Shown here piece after piece: positions 1 to 8,701 of a stretch of DNA of 64,000 nt. The notes beneath the pieces are model-generated. The model was not told where the DNA came from. It saw only the letters and a list, made by a program, of their open reading frames with translations, and did not search any database. This DNA is from Mucilaginibacter cryoferens (GTDB taxonomy: Bacteria > Bacteroidota > Bacteroidia > Sphingobacteriales > Sphingobacteriaceae): the NCBI RefSeq assembly GCF_014205845.1, contig NZ_JACHCR010000003.1:1-64000 (forward strand). Direction: 5' to 3'. Made by a program: the position numbers and the translations under genes. Positions within the stretch are counted from its first letter, which is position 1; each line of letters opens with the position of its first letter.

Positions 1-171
1 ACAGACCATGATCTTTCTCTTTACCCTTTTCTTCTGATTTAAAATTATTCCTTATTTATCTCTTTTCACAATCTCCCACAAACATAGGATGACAAATTTG
101 CCGATGTCATTCTCCCTTCAGGGTTTCGGGAAATTTTATAACTCAGCATGACAATTTGTTTTGAATCCTAT

Positions 172-711
172 ATGAACCACATACCCAAAATTGCAGTAGT
201 AGGTCCCGAGTCTACCGGCAAATCAACCATGGCCGATTACCTGGCAGCGCACTACCATACTGTTGCCGTACCCGAGTATGCCCGTGCTTACTGCGAAAAA
301 CTTACAGGGCCCTGTACCTTTCAGGATGAGATCAATATGTTTTATGGTCAGCTGGCCCTGGAAGAAGAGTTTTTACCCCAGGCCAATAAAATACTGATCT
401 GTGATACTACTTTTATAACCGTTAAAATATGGAGCGATGAAGTGTTTGGGCAAGCGCCGCAAGAGGTATTAGACGAATTGCCAAAACATCCCTACGATTT
501 ATACCTGCTCCTAAACATCGACCTGCCCTGGCAGGATGACCCTTTGCGCAACTTCCCCACCAAGCGCCCGCATTTTATGAAGGTTTGGTACAACGAGTTA
601 AACGCGCTAAATGCCAACTATGTGCTAATATCGGGCATCGGCGAAAACAGGTACCACGATGCGGTGAAAGCGGTTGATGAGTTTTTGAGTACACACCCGA
701 AGGGGAAATAA
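172..711 (+). CDS. NadR/Ttd14-type AAA ATPase (nicotinamide riboside kinase-like)
   Basis: The protein has about 180 residues. A P-loop, GPESTGKST, sits at residues 11-19, an acidic strand ILICDTTF follows near residue 80, and a TKRPHF segment near residue 130. This is the layout of the kinase domain found at the C-terminus of NadR, which phosphorylates nicotinamide riboside in NAD salvage. The adenylyltransferase half of NadR is absent, so it is a stand-alone kinase-type protein. The frame is open from an ATG at 148, but the ATG at 172 places the P-loop at the usual distance from the start. Neither start has a clear Shine-Dalgarno sequence. A PnuC transporter is a frequent neighbour of such genes, but what lies upstream is outside the window. 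The kinase substrate is inferred from the family. Confidence 0.85.
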   Translation: MNHIPKIAVVGPESTGKSTMADYLAAHYHTVAVPEYARAYCEKLTGPCTFQDEINMFYGQLALEEEFLPQANKILICDTTFITVKIWSDEVFGQAPQEVLDELPKHPYDLYLLLNIDLPWQDDPLRNFPTKRPHFMKVWYNELNALNANYVLISGIGENRYHDAVKAVDEFLSTHPKGK

Positions 712-721
712 CAGTACAAAA

Positions 722-810
722 ATGTAATTGCGAGGCACGAAGCAATCTCGTAACCATGCCTTATTCGCCCTGTAGAGCTACGGGATTGCCACGCTACGCT
801 TATAATGACA
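722..810. repeat. Degenerate copy of palindromic repeat family A
   Basis: It carries the TTGCGAGGCACGAAGCAATC left end and an eroded right end reading into TTATAATGACATG. It is the first of four related elements filling the gene-free stretch 712-1555. Confidence 0.6.
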
Positions 811-866
811 TGTTTGTAAAGTATTGATTTTCAGTATGTATTTTTTAAACACAAACCCCTCACCGC

Positions 867-967
867 CGTCATTGCGAGGTACGAAGCAATCCCCGACCTA
901 CAGAGTCGCTATGTAAATCCGCCCTGTATTTTGGGGATTGCTTCGTCGTACCTCCTCGCAAGGACGG
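867..967. repeat. Palindromic repeat family A, full copy
   Basis: The ends are inverted complements: CGTCATTGCGAGG at the left, and CCTCGCAAGGACGG (imperfect) at the right. Inside are GAAGCAATCCCC and GGGGATTGCTTC, so the whole 100 nt could fold into one long hairpin. Members of this family recur at 1084, 1240, 24340 and 24508. Confidence 0.8.
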
Positions 968-978
968 CCTTTTTAAGA

Positions 979-1025
979 TGTCATTACTGTTTTTTCCAGT
1001 CGAGCTGGTTGTCACTCGCAATGAC
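979..1025. repeat. Short repeat family B, single copy
   Basis: About 47 nt, starting TGTCATTACTGTTTTTTCC and ending GTCACTCGCAATGAC. The ends are inverted (GTCATT/AATGAC). A small inner stem, CCAG-TCGAG-CTGG, sits in the middle. It directly follows the family A copy at 867-967. Confidence 0.7.
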
Positions 1026-1083
1026 AAATAATAAATAATTGACTATCAGTCCATATACTGCTTAAACACCACACCCTCGCCAC

Positions 1084-1181
1084 CGTCATTGCGAGGCACG
1101 AAGCAATCCCCGACCTACAGAATCGCTGTGCAAATCCGCCCTGTAACTTGGGGATTGCTTCGTCGTACCTCCTTATAATGA
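1084..1181. repeat. Palindromic repeat family A, copy with altered right end
   Basis: The left half is nearly identical to the copies at 867 and 1240. After GCTTCGTCGTACCTCC the right end switches to TTATAATGACATG, the same alternative end seen in the 722-810 copy and, inverted, in the 24340 copy. Confidence 0.75.
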
Positions 1182-1239
1182 CATGTTTTTAAAGCATTGA
1201 TATCAGCATCCATTTTTTTAAACACCACACCCTCGCCAC

Positions 1240-1340
1240 CGTCATTGCGAGGCACGAAGCAATCCCCGACTTACAGAGTTGCTGTGCAAATCCGCCTTGT
1301 AAGTAGGGGATTGCTTCGTCGTACCTCCTCGCAAGGACGG
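1240..1340. repeat. Palindromic repeat family A, full copy
   Basis: Closely matches 867-967 across both arms. A 92-codon open frame runs through it (translating as a 'LRGTKQSP' peptide); this is a by-product of the repeat and is not called as a gene. Confidence 0.8.
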
Positions 1341-1353
1341 TCTTTTTTTAAGA

Positions 1354-1527
1354 TGTCATTACTGTTTTTTCTGGGTTACCCCCGGTTGTCACTCGCAATG
1401 ACGATCTTTTTTAGGGTGTCATCAATGTTTTTTCCAGTCGAACTGGTTGTCACTCGCATTGACGATCTTTTTTAAGTTGTCATTACTGTTTTTCCAGGTT
1501 AACCCGGGCTGTCACTCGCAATAAGAC
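1354..1527. repeat. Tandem array of three family B repeats
   Basis: Three copies start at 1354, 1417 and 1478, with a period of 61-63 nt. The outer parts (GTCATTACTGTTTTT and GTCACTCGCAATGAC) are conserved. The central stem differs between copies: CCAGTCGAACTGG in one, a GGTTAACCCGG type in another. The array stops 28 nt short of the end of the convergent propeller gene. Confidence 0.75.
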
Positions 1528-1555
1528 AATATCTACAACTTAATATTCCCCCAAA

Positions 1556-2593
1556 TCAATTTTTCCCTACCTCAATAATATGAAAAGTACCTGGCACCTG
1601 TTTAGGGCGTGGGTTTGGGTTTTCTGCGGTTACAGTTCCCGGTTCGGTTTTGGCCGCTGGTAAATAGAGTTTATGAGTTAGCAAGTCGATGCCAATAGTA
1701 CGGGCGCTGGGTTGGGTTGGGATGTTTTCTACAAATACAAATTTATCGGCACTAAGCTCTTTAACAACACTTATTGTTCCTTCGCCGTTGGAGGCATAGG
1801 CCGTTTTTAAAGCCGGGTCAAAAACAAGGCCATCGCAACCGCCAATAGGGAATTTGGCCAGGTTTTTACCGTTGGTGGCATCCATTACCACCATGGTTTT
1901 ATTGCCTCCGCAGCCAATAAACAAGCGATTGGTTTTGCGGTCTATATCCAACCCCGATGGCTCTTCGCCTCCTTCTATTTTATACCGGGCTTCTACTTTA
2001 AAAGTAGTGGCATTTATTACCACAACCTCGTTGGTAGTTTCGGCATTTACAAATACTTTTCCTTTACCATCAGATACTCCTGTTTCGGGTTTTGCACCAA
2101 GCGGAATGGTAGCAACAACTTTATCTGTAGCCACATCAATTACTGTGGCATCGCTGCTGCGGCCGTTAAAGGCGTATACCTTTTTTGCAAAAGGTTCATA
2201 AAATATGGCATCGGGATTGGTGCCGGCAGCAATCTCGCTCAATACTTTAAAACTGGTAAGATCGAATACAATTACCTTATTTCCCCTGCCCGAGCTGATG
2301 TAACCTTTGTTTAATGCAGTAACCAACGCAATGCCATGCACACCAGGTGTGTTGGGTACATAACCAACCGAATCGCCATTGGTAGATAAGATATTAACCT
2401 GGTTGCCGTGCGAGGTAAAAATACGTTTATTGGCTCCGTCGACCGTTATATAATCCCAGCCGCCGCTGCTTTTAACCGGAATATTCTTTAACACACGGAA
2501 ACCGGTTTTCTCCTGTGCCATAGTCTGGCCTGGCTTAGCAATTACTAACGTTACTAAACAAGTTAATGCGGGTATAATTTTCAAATACTTCAT
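1556..2593 (-). CDS. Secreted YncE-like YVTN/NHL beta-propeller protein
   Basis: 345 residues. An N-terminal hydrophobic stretch (about residues 5-20) followed by AQE looks like a signal peptide, giving a periplasmic protein. The rest is repeated propeller blades with VIDVATDKVVATIPLG-type strands at about residues 150-165 and related blades throughout, typical of the YncE/YVTN family. Such proteins bind ligands or partners; no enzyme active site is visible. It stands alone: the downstream side is repeat-filled and the upstream gene is divergent. Ligand and role are unknown. No promoter box matching TAnnTTTG was found close upstream. Confidence 0.85.
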   Translation of the reverse strand: MKYLKIIPALTCLVTLVIAKPGQTMAQEKTGFRVLKNIPVKSSGGWDYITVDGANKRIFTSHGNQVNILSTNGDSVGYVPNTPGVHGIALVTALNKGYISSGRGNKVIVFDLTSFKVLSEIAAGTNPDAIFYEPFAKKVYAFNGRSSDATVIDVATDKVVATIPLGAKPETGVSDGKGKVFVNAETTNEVVVINATTFKVEARYKIEGGEEPSGLDIDRKTNRLFIGCGGNKTMVVMDATNGKNLAKFPIGGCDGLVFDPALKTAYASNGEGTISVVKELSADKFVFVENIPTQPSARTIGIDLLTHKLYLPAAKTEPGTVTAENPNPRPKQVPGTFHIIEVGKN

Positions 2594-2890
2594 TATTAAT
2601 TGGTTTTATGCAATCTACTCCAACAATTCTGTAGAAATGTTGAATAATACGCTCCGGATAAAATTAGTTTGTTGTTACCGGCTTTTTTATGCCGGTGAAC
2701 TTTTAATTACCGCTTAACCATATCATAATGAAAAATTATTGTCTATTTTATTACCGTAATTAAGTAATCACTATCTTTATTTGTACAAACCGCAATACCC
2801 CACCAATTGCCAAAAACATAATTGTTTAAACATATAATTGCCATGTTCAAAAAAAATAAAGTGGTTGAAAACAATTTTGTCATTCAACAG

Positions 2891-2955
2891 TAATCATTAA
2901 TCGAATGATTAATGATTTGAGAGCGAAGCTCTTTGATTAATCAATCGTTTGATTA
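2891..2955. promoter_or_regulatory. Palindromic operator cluster for the adjacent TetR regulator
   Basis: Two dyads lie back to back. The first has arms AATCATTAAT and ATTAATGATT around a 6-nt centre (2892-2917). The second is the perfect palindrome TTGATTAATCAA (2933-2944), which continues into AATCAATCGTTTGATT. The second overlaps the -33 and -7 boxes, the position expected for self-repression by the TetR protein encoded 20 nt downstream. The remainder of the spacer 2594-2890 is AT-rich without further recognisable signals. Confidence 0.6.
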
Positions 2956-2961
2956 ATTTTG
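2932..2961 (+). promoter_or_regulatory. Bacteroidota-type promoter for the efflux operon
   Basis: TTTG at 2932-2935, an 18-nt spacer, then TAATTTTG (TAnnTTTG) at 2954-2961. The ATG of the regulator follows 13 nt later. Confidence 0.65.
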
Positions 2962-2974
2962 TGCCGTTAAAACA

Positions 2975-3622
2975 ATGGACAAAGATAAAATAGACAAAAA
3001 AGACCACATCCTCGACGTTGCCGAACGCGTGTTTGCCGACTTAGGGTTTGATGGAGCCTCTACCCGGGCCATCTCGGGAGAAGCGGGTGTTAACATGGCC
3101 ATGCTTAACTATTATTTCGGATCAAAAGAAGGACTTTTCCTTGCCATATTTGAACGCAAGATAGCATCCTTCCGCACCCTGTTACAAAATATAGGTAACG
3201 ACGATACCATATCTTCATGGGACAAACTGGAAAAATGCATTGATAATTATGTAGACCGCATCATCGTCAACAACTGTTTTCAGAAGTTAATTAATCGCGA
3301 AATAACCATGACCAAACGCTGGGACCTTACCGATAAGATTGTGGGGATACTGATGGTTAATGTTAACGAGATCAAAAAGATAATTGAAGAAGGTGTAAGC
3401 ACCGCCGCGTTTGCAAAGGATATTGATATACCGCTGGTTGTGGCTACCATATTTGGCACCAAAAACTTTATTGTTAGCCAACTACAGCTATCTTCTTTAA
3501 TACTGGCGCATGATATCCGCGACGAGAAATTTATGGAAGAAGATCTTAAGCCCAGGGTTAAAACATATATGAAAAGACTTTTAAAAGCTTATTTAGTTAA
3601 TGAACATGACAACTCAAAATAA
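2975..3622 (+). CDS. TetR/AcrR family transcriptional regulator
   Basis: 215 residues. The N-terminal 55 residues form a TetR helix-turn-helix: ILDVAERVFADLGFD, then STRAISGEAGVNM, then LNYYFGSKEGLF. The ligand-binding C-terminal domain is less conserved. It is the first gene of a four-gene operon with an outer-membrane channel, a membrane-fusion protein and an MFS pump. The standard inference is that it represses the operon until a pump substrate binds. Its own promoter overlaps palindromes suited to a dimer. The last 23 nt overlap the start of the next gene, indicating translational coupling. The inducer cannot be told from the sequence. Confidence 0.9.
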   Translation: MDKDKIDKKDHILDVAERVFADLGFDGASTRAISGEAGVNMAMLNYYFGSKEGLFLAIFERKIASFRTLLQNIGNDDTISSWDKLEKCIDNYVDRIIVNNCFQKLINREITMTKRWDLTDKIVGILMVNVNEIKKIIEEGVSTAAFAKDIDIPLVVATIFGTKNFIVSQLQLSSLILAHDIRDEKFMEEDLKPRVKTYMKRLLKAYLVNEHDNSK

Positions 3623-4979
3623 TAAAACCAACCACCTTAAACTGTTTAAAAACACAACACGTGTGTTTTGGAGGTATGGTACAGCCCTTGCAGTATCTGG
3701 TTTGCTGTTTGCAGCAACAGCTACCGCGCAAGACCGTACCATTACCTTAGATGAGGCCATTAAGCTGGGCCTCGATAACAGCAAAGTTTTAAAGCTTTCG
3801 CAATTAAAAATTGACCAGGCTGTATCACAGTACGAGCAAGCCAAAGATTCGGCCCTACCTACCGGTAAAGTAAGCTATGGTTACAACCATGCCGAAATTC
3901 CGGCAAACAAGCTTTCGCTGGGGCCAAGCAGCTTTGATTTACCTGTACGTGCCGATGCTTACCTTGGCATTTTATCGTTAAACGAAGTACTTTATGCCGG
4001 CGGTAAATACAAATACGCCAGGCAATCAACAGAGTTACTTACCCAGGTAGCCCGTTTAGATATCAATAACGATAAAGACGAGATAACTTATGATGTTATC
4101 AGCTCCTACTACAACCTTTACAAAGTATTGCAAAGCAAAAAGGTAGTAGTACAAAATTTAGCAACCATTGATGCCCAGATCAAACAATCGCAACGGTTTT
4201 TTGACCAGGGTTTGGTTACCAAAAATGATGTATTGCGTTTCCAGTTACAACGATCAAATGTTGAGCTTAACGGCATCGACCTGGAAACCAACCGCCGCAT
4301 CATCAACTATAACTTAAACGTGTTATTGGGCTTACCAGAAGGCACCCAGCTTAACATAGACCAGATCACAGAAGCCGACAGACCGGTAGCTCCATTAAAC
4401 AGCTACATCGACTCGGCCTATGCAAGCCGTGTGGAGTTACAACAGGCTGATTTGCGCGGTAAGGTTGCCGAAACCAGCATCAAAAACATTAAAGCCAACA
4501 CATTGCCTACATTGGCAGCATCAGGTTCGGCTTATTATGTAGATGTAAATGCCAACCCATTCCCTAAAAATGGCCAGTATATTACACCGCTAACGGTGGG
4601 CTTAACCCTTTCATGGAATTTTGGTAACCTGTGGACTAACAAAAACAAGATCACAGAAGCTAAAATCCAACACCAACAGGTAGATATCAACAAAAGCATT
4701 ACTGTTGACCGTATTAAGGACGAAGTGAACCAAAACTACCAGAACTGGACCATGGCTTTGGATAAGATAAAACTTCTGCAAACATCGATAGATCAGGCTG
4801 GCGAAAACAACAAGATCCTCGACTCGAAATATAAAAGTAATATAGCATCAGCTACAGACCGTGCCGATGCCGAAACATTGCTTTACCAGGCGCAAATAAA
4901 CCTGGAGCTGGCAAAAGCCGATGCAGGCCTTGCTTACTATACGCTACTAAAATCAACCGGAAAAATTAACAACAAATAA
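3600..4979 (+). CDS. TolC-like outer membrane efflux protein
   Basis: 459 residues. A hydrophobic segment at about residues 28-42 ending in ATAQ looks like a signal peptide. The mature part has two outer-membrane-efflux repeats rich in long helices (LKLSQLKIDQAVSQYEQAKD near residue 60; a second repeat from about 270), as in TolC/OprM. It forms the outer-membrane exit duct. Two nearby starts exist, ATG at 3600 and ATG at 3606, both inside the end of the regulator gene. It is followed after 19 nt by the adaptor gene. Confidence 0.92.
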   Translation: MNMTTQNNKTNHLKLFKNTTRVFWRYGTALAVSGLLFAATATAQDRTITLDEAIKLGLDNSKVLKLSQLKIDQAVSQYEQAKDSALPTGKVSYGYNHAEIPANKLSLGPSSFDLPVRADAYLGILSLNEVLYAGGKYKYARQSTELLTQVARLDINNDKDEITYDVISSYYNLYKVLQSKKVVVQNLATIDAQIKQSQRFFDQGLVTKNDVLRFQLQRSNVELNGIDLETNRRIINYNLNVLLGLPEGTQLNIDQITEADRPVAPLNSYIDSAYASRVELQQADLRGKVAETSIKNIKANTLPTLAASGSAYYVDVNANPFPKNGQYITPLTVGLTLSWNFGNLWTNKNKITEAKIQHQQVDINKSITVDRIKDEVNQNYQNWTMALDKIKLLQTSIDQAGENNKILDSKYKSNIASATDRADAETLLYQAQINLELAKADAGLAYYTLLKSTGKINNK

Positions 4980-4998
4980 TACTAAACCACATAATACA

Positions 4999-6060
4999 AT
5001 GGCAAAGGCACACGAAACACAGGAACACGAACCAAAAAAGAAACCCAATAAAGTTATCCCTATTATATTAGGTGTATTACTTATTGGCGGTATCATTTTC
5101 GGTATCAAAGAATACATATACTACGGTAAGCACATAGATACAGACGACGCGCAGATTGACGGCGATATAAGCCCGGTAGTTGCCCGCGTAGGCGGCTATG
5201 TTGATTCTATCTATTTTGAAGAAAACACACACGTAAACGCTGGTCAAACTTTAATTAAAATAGACGACCGCGATTACAAGGTTAAATTAGAGCAGGCTCA
5301 GGCAGCACAGGTTGGCGCAAGCGCAGGCATTAACGTTAACCAATCTCAAATTTTTGCTACACAGGCAAACTCATCAAGCGCAAAAGCAACTGTTGAATCA
5401 AACGTTGCCCGTTTAGATAAAGTACAAAAAGATTACGCACGTTATGCTAACCTGGTAAAAGATGGCTCGGTAACCCAACAACAATTTGACCAGGCCAAAG
5501 CCGACCTTGCTGTTGCAAAAGCTAACCTTAAAGCATCACAAGACCAATATAAAGCAGCTGTTGAGCAAATTGGCACAACACGCAGCCAGTTAAAGGTTAC
5601 CAACACCGGTGTAAGCCAAAAGAAGGTTGATATTGACTACGCTAATTTGCAATTAAGCTACACTACTATTAAAGCGCCATCAAGCGGTTTAGCAGCTAAA
5701 AAAAGTGTACAGTTAGGGCAATTGGTACAGGCCGGGCAAACCCTGTTCAGCATTGTTAATGATAACAGCCTGTACATTACTGCCAACTTTAAAGAAACCC
5801 AGCTTAACGACATGAAAAATGGTCAGAAAGTGGAGATTGAAGTTGACGCTTACCCTGGTTTAAAACTAGATGGCGAAGTTTACAATTTTAGCCCGGCTAC
5901 AGGTGCTAAATTCTCTTTACTGCCACCAGACAACGCTACAGGTAACTTTGTTAAAGTAGTACAACGTGTGCCGGTAAAAATTAAAATAACTGCCGATAAA
6001 GCAACTATGGACAAATTGCGCCCGGGTATGAGCGTAAATGTTTCTGTAATTAAAGGATAA
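4999..6060 (+). CDS. emrA: HlyD/EmrA-type membrane fusion protein
   Basis: 353 residues. One transmembrane helix at about residues 20-40 anchors it in the inner membrane. The following HIDTDDAQIDGDISPV segment is characteristic of EmrA/HlyD adaptors. Next come a lipoyl-like half motif, an alanine- and glutamine-rich coiled-coil hairpin (about 95-210) and the second lipoyl/beta-barrel part. It bridges the pump encoded next and the TolC-like duct encoded before it. The gap to the pump gene is 5 nt. The emrA name reflects family and context; drug specificity is unknown. Confidence 0.92.
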   Translation: MAKAHETQEHEPKKKPNKVIPIILGVLLIGGIIFGIKEYIYYGKHIDTDDAQIDGDISPVVARVGGYVDSIYFEENTHVNAGQTLIKIDDRDYKVKLEQAQAAQVGASAGINVNQSQIFATQANSSSAKATVESNVARLDKVQKDYARYANLVKDGSVTQQQFDQAKADLAVAKANLKASQDQYKAAVEQIGTTRSQLKVTNTGVSQKKVDIDYANLQLSYTTIKAPSSGLAAKKSVQLGQLVQAGQTLFSIVNDNSLYITANFKETQLNDMKNGQKVEIEVDAYPGLKLDGEVYNFSPATGAKFSLLPPDNATGNFVKVVQRVPVKIKITADKATMDKLRPGMSVNVSVIKG

Positions 6061-6065
6061 ATAAA

Positions 6066-7613
6066 ATGGCTGAAACAGGCTTTAAAAAATGGATCATCAC
6101 CATTACGGTTATCATAGCTTCGTTACTGGAGCTTATTGATACCACAATTGTGAACGTATCCCTGCCCGATATACAGGGTAACCTTGGTGCTACCCTGGAG
6201 GATGTTGCCTGGGTAGTTACCGGTTATGCGGTGGCAAACGTTATTGTGCTCCCCATGTCAGGTTGGCTGGGTAGCCGTTTCGGGCGTAAAAATTATTTTA
6301 TAACCTCCATCATTGTGTTTACCATTGCCTCTTTTCTTTGCGGTAATGCAACAAACCTCAATGAGCTGGTAATGTTCAGGATATTGCAGGGTATTGCAGG
6401 TGGAGGTTTAATATCAACCTCACAGGCCATATTAATTGAAACCTGGCCACGTGAACAAATTGGTACAGCTACAGCATTATTTGGTTTAGGTGCAGTAGTA
6501 GGCCCAACTGTGGGCCCAACCATTGGTGGTTTTATTACCGATCATTACTCATGGAGGTGGATATTTTATGTAAACATTCCGGTAGGTGCCCTGGCTGCAT
6601 TTTTTGCCTACACATTTGTGCGCGAAACGCCCAAGGATGAAAAAGGAAAACCGGTTGACTGGTGGGGCATTATCCTGCTGGCTATATCTGTAGGTAGTTT
6701 ACAAACTATATTAGAAAAAGGCGAAACTGAAGATTGGTTTGCTACACCTTACATAACTGTATTAACAATAAGTGCTATACTGGGCCTCATATTGTTTGTA
6801 TGGCGAGAAAAGAGCATCGATTACCCTATTGTTAACTTTGCCATATTGCGGCACCGAAGTTTTGCGGTAGGTATGTTTACCTCCTTTATTCTCGGTTTCG
6901 GATTGTACGGATCGGTGTTTGTGTTCCCGGTATTTTGCCAAACCTTGCTGGGCTTTACCGCGCAGCAAACCGGCGAGATCCTGTTCCCCGGCGGGTTGTG
7001 TACCATTGTGATGATGCCATTTATTGGTAAAATGCTTAATAAAGGCATCCCGGCACAATTTATGGCAACGGCCGGTATGTTCCTCTTTTTTGTATTTACT
7101 ACCATGCTTAGTAATTCAACGCTGGCGGTAGGTACGGGTAACTTTTTTATACCGCTGGTAATACGTGGTGTTGGTATGGCCCTGTTATTTGTGCCTTTAA
7201 CCACACTGGCTATTGCCGATTTAAAAGGACCGGAAGTTGGACAGGGAACAGGCTTAAACAATATGATGCGCCAGTTGGGCGGTTCATTTGGTATAGCAAC
7301 CTTAACCACTATTATACACGTGCGCCAGGGTGTGCACCGTAATAACCTGTTAACTAACATTACGGCTACCAACCCCGCTTTTGTTGAGCGTTTAAATGGT
7401 GCTATAAACTCGTTTATGGCTAAGGGACATTCTTTACTAGATGCCACACACATGGCCTATGCTTCTATTGAAGGTGCACTTACCAAACAGGTTTTACTGT
7501 TAACCTATGATGATGCTTACTGGATCTCGGGACTGGTGATGTTATTCTCAATACCGTTACTTTACCTGCAACCATTTGGTAAAAATGCAAAAATGCCGGT
7601 AGACGCGCATTAA
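6066..7613 (+). CDS. emrB: EmrB/QacA-type MFS drug efflux pump (DHA2, 14 TM)
   Basis: 515 residues with about 14 hydrophobic helices. The first helix contains LIDTTIVNVSLPDIQ, the DHA2-family motif, and the loop after helix 2 carries the MFS signature GWLGSRFGRK. A second signature, AVVGPTVGPTIGGF (motif C, antiporter), is near residue 145. It exports toxic organic compounds by proton antiport, working with the two preceding gene products across both membranes. It is the last gene of the operon; a hairpin with a run of A/T follows at once. Confidence 0.93.
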   Translation: MAETGFKKWIITITVIIASLLELIDTTIVNVSLPDIQGNLGATLEDVAWVVTGYAVANVIVLPMSGWLGSRFGRKNYFITSIIVFTIASFLCGNATNLNELVMFRILQGIAGGGLISTSQAILIETWPREQIGTATALFGLGAVVGPTVGPTIGGFITDHYSWRWIFYVNIPVGALAAFFAYTFVRETPKDEKGKPVDWWGIILLAISVGSLQTILEKGETEDWFATPYITVLTISAILGLILFVWREKSIDYPIVNFAILRHRSFAVGMFTSFILGFGLYGSVFVFPVFCQTLLGFTAQQTGEILFPGGLCTIVMMPFIGKMLNKGIPAQFMATAGMFLFFVFTTMLSNSTLAVGTGNFFIPLVIRGVGMALLFVPLTTLAIADLKGPEVGQGTGLNNMMRQLGGSFGIATLTTIIHVRQGVHRNNLLTNITATNPAFVERLNGAINSFMAKGHSLLDATHMAYASIEGALTKQVLLLTYDDAYWISGLVMLFSIPLLYLQPFGKNAKMPVDAH

Positions 7614-7620
7614 AACGATA

Positions 7621-7652
7621 AAAGCCGTTCCACTATTACCTGGAACGGCTTT
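7621..7652 (+). terminator. Terminator of the efflux operon
   Basis: A 12-bp perfect stem, AAAGCCGTTCCA / TGGAACGGCTTT, with an 8-nt loop, beginning 7 nt after the stop codon of the pump gene. Confidence 0.85.
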
Positions 7653-7815
7653 CCCCAAAAAAAATTAACAATTAAAATTTAAATAACTCTCCTCAGAGAT
7701 ACAGTTGTTTTAAATAAAATAAATGTAAGTCGAGGTTTGTTTAATCTTAGGCATAAATTTAGAAGTTTTTAATTAACAAACACAAATTTTATTGATTAAT
7801 AAACTGTTATTTATG

Positions 7816-7851
7816 AAAAAGGCATGAAATTTAAAAACTTCATGCCTTTTT
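7816..7851. terminator. Bidirectional terminator, mainly for the AhpD-like gene
   Basis: The stem AAAAAGGCATGAA / TTCATGCCTTTTT has an A run on one side and a T run on the other, so it can act in both directions. It lies 24 nt past the stop of the minus-strand AhpD-like gene. The stretch 7653-7815 is AT-rich with nothing recognised. Confidence 0.75.
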
Positions 7852-7875
7852 TTACGTTAAAATTGATTTAGCTAC

Positions 7876-8460
7876 TTAAAAAATAACTTTGCCGGTAGCG
7901 GTAACCAATGATGCAATACGTACAGCATCAAAAATACGCTCTTCGGTAGTAGCCATTTTTATCAGCGAATCCTCGTGCGCGTTCACACACATTTCGCAAC
8001 CATTTACGGCCGATACAGCAAGGCTCATCAATTCAAAAAACTCTTTACCGGTAACAGGCTTCATCATCAGCTGCATACGGATACGCGCCGGGATCTGGGT
8101 ATATTTTTCCTTTTGGGTAAAATGCCTAAACCTGTAAAATATATTGTTTGATGCCAGTAATGATGCACAACCAACGGCTTCGCCAATTTCGGCTGCTGTA
8201 GCTTCCTGCTCCTGGGCATATTTGGTAAAATAGGTAGTAAGCGGTACGTTGTTATTGTTAACAGCAGTGCTTAAACCCAGCAGGGCGCACTCTTTGGCTG
8301 TTAAATGGGCCGATGTAAGGGTGCTGGTAAAATTCAGCTTCAGATCGCGTAAATAGCGCGATTCGCCATTCTCTAATAAAGTAAGGCTTGTGGTACGGTA
8401 ATCTTTATCCAATCCAACACTTTGCAGTATCTCCTGGATCACTTCGGTACTTTCGTTCAT
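7876..8460 (-). CDS. ahpD: AhpD-like alkylhydroperoxidase (carboxymuconolactone decarboxylase family)
   Basis: 194 residues. The catalytic motif CEMCVNAHE gives Cys155, Cys158 and His162, the two redox cysteines and histidine of AhpD. The overall length and all-helical pattern also fit the CMD/AhpD family. In mycobacteria AhpD reduces oxidised AhpC using dihydrolipoamide-linked electrons. A peroxiredoxin of the matching type is encoded just upstream on the same strand, about 240 nt away with a repeat in between. Joint function is therefore a good inference, although the gap leaves open whether they share a transcript. Confidence 0.88.
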   Translation of the reverse strand: MNESTEVIQEILQSVGLDKDYRTTSLTLLENGESRYLRDLKLNFTSTLTSAHLTAKECALLGLSTAVNNNNVPLTTYFTKYAQEQEATAAEIGEAVGCASLLASNNIFYRFRHFTQKEKYTQIPARIRMQLMMKPVTGKEFFELMSLAVSAVNGCEMCVNAHEDSLIKMATTEERIFDAVRIASLVTATGKVIF

Positions 8461-8532
8461 GGTGTTTGTTTTGAGCTTAAAGCCTAACGCTTTGAAGCAG
8501 ATTTAATAGTTGTATTCTATGCGAGTTAAACC

Positions 8533-8640
8533 GCATCGTCATTGCGAGGCAAAGCCCCCTCTAAATCTCCCCCGGTAGGGGAGACTTTTGATTTTCAGTT
8601 TTTTAAAGCCCTCCCTCCCGGGGAGGGTTGGGTGGGGCCA
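8533..8640. repeat. Fragment of family A fused to a CCCC-type intergenic repeat
   Basis: A short family A end (CGTCATTGCGAGG) runs into AAAGCCCCCTCTAAATCTCC and CCCCGGTAGGGGAGAC, then GGGAGGGTTGGGTGGGG. The same CCCC module occurs at 32381 and, in related form, at 11968, 12086, 23934, 59144 and 59270. Confidence 0.7.
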
Positions 8641-8701
8641 GCCTATAAAAAATCCCCGCACAATATTTAACCGTACGGGGACATATGATGTAGGGGGGTA
8701 A

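Noticed and set aside
1197-1475. 92-codon open frame
   Set aside because: It lies wholly in family A and B repeats; its peptide (LRGTKQSP type) is a by-product of the repeat sequence.
979-1527. Regular repeats resembling a CRISPR array
   Set aside because: The units are contiguous and degenerate with inverted ends, have no unique spacers and no cas genes nearby.
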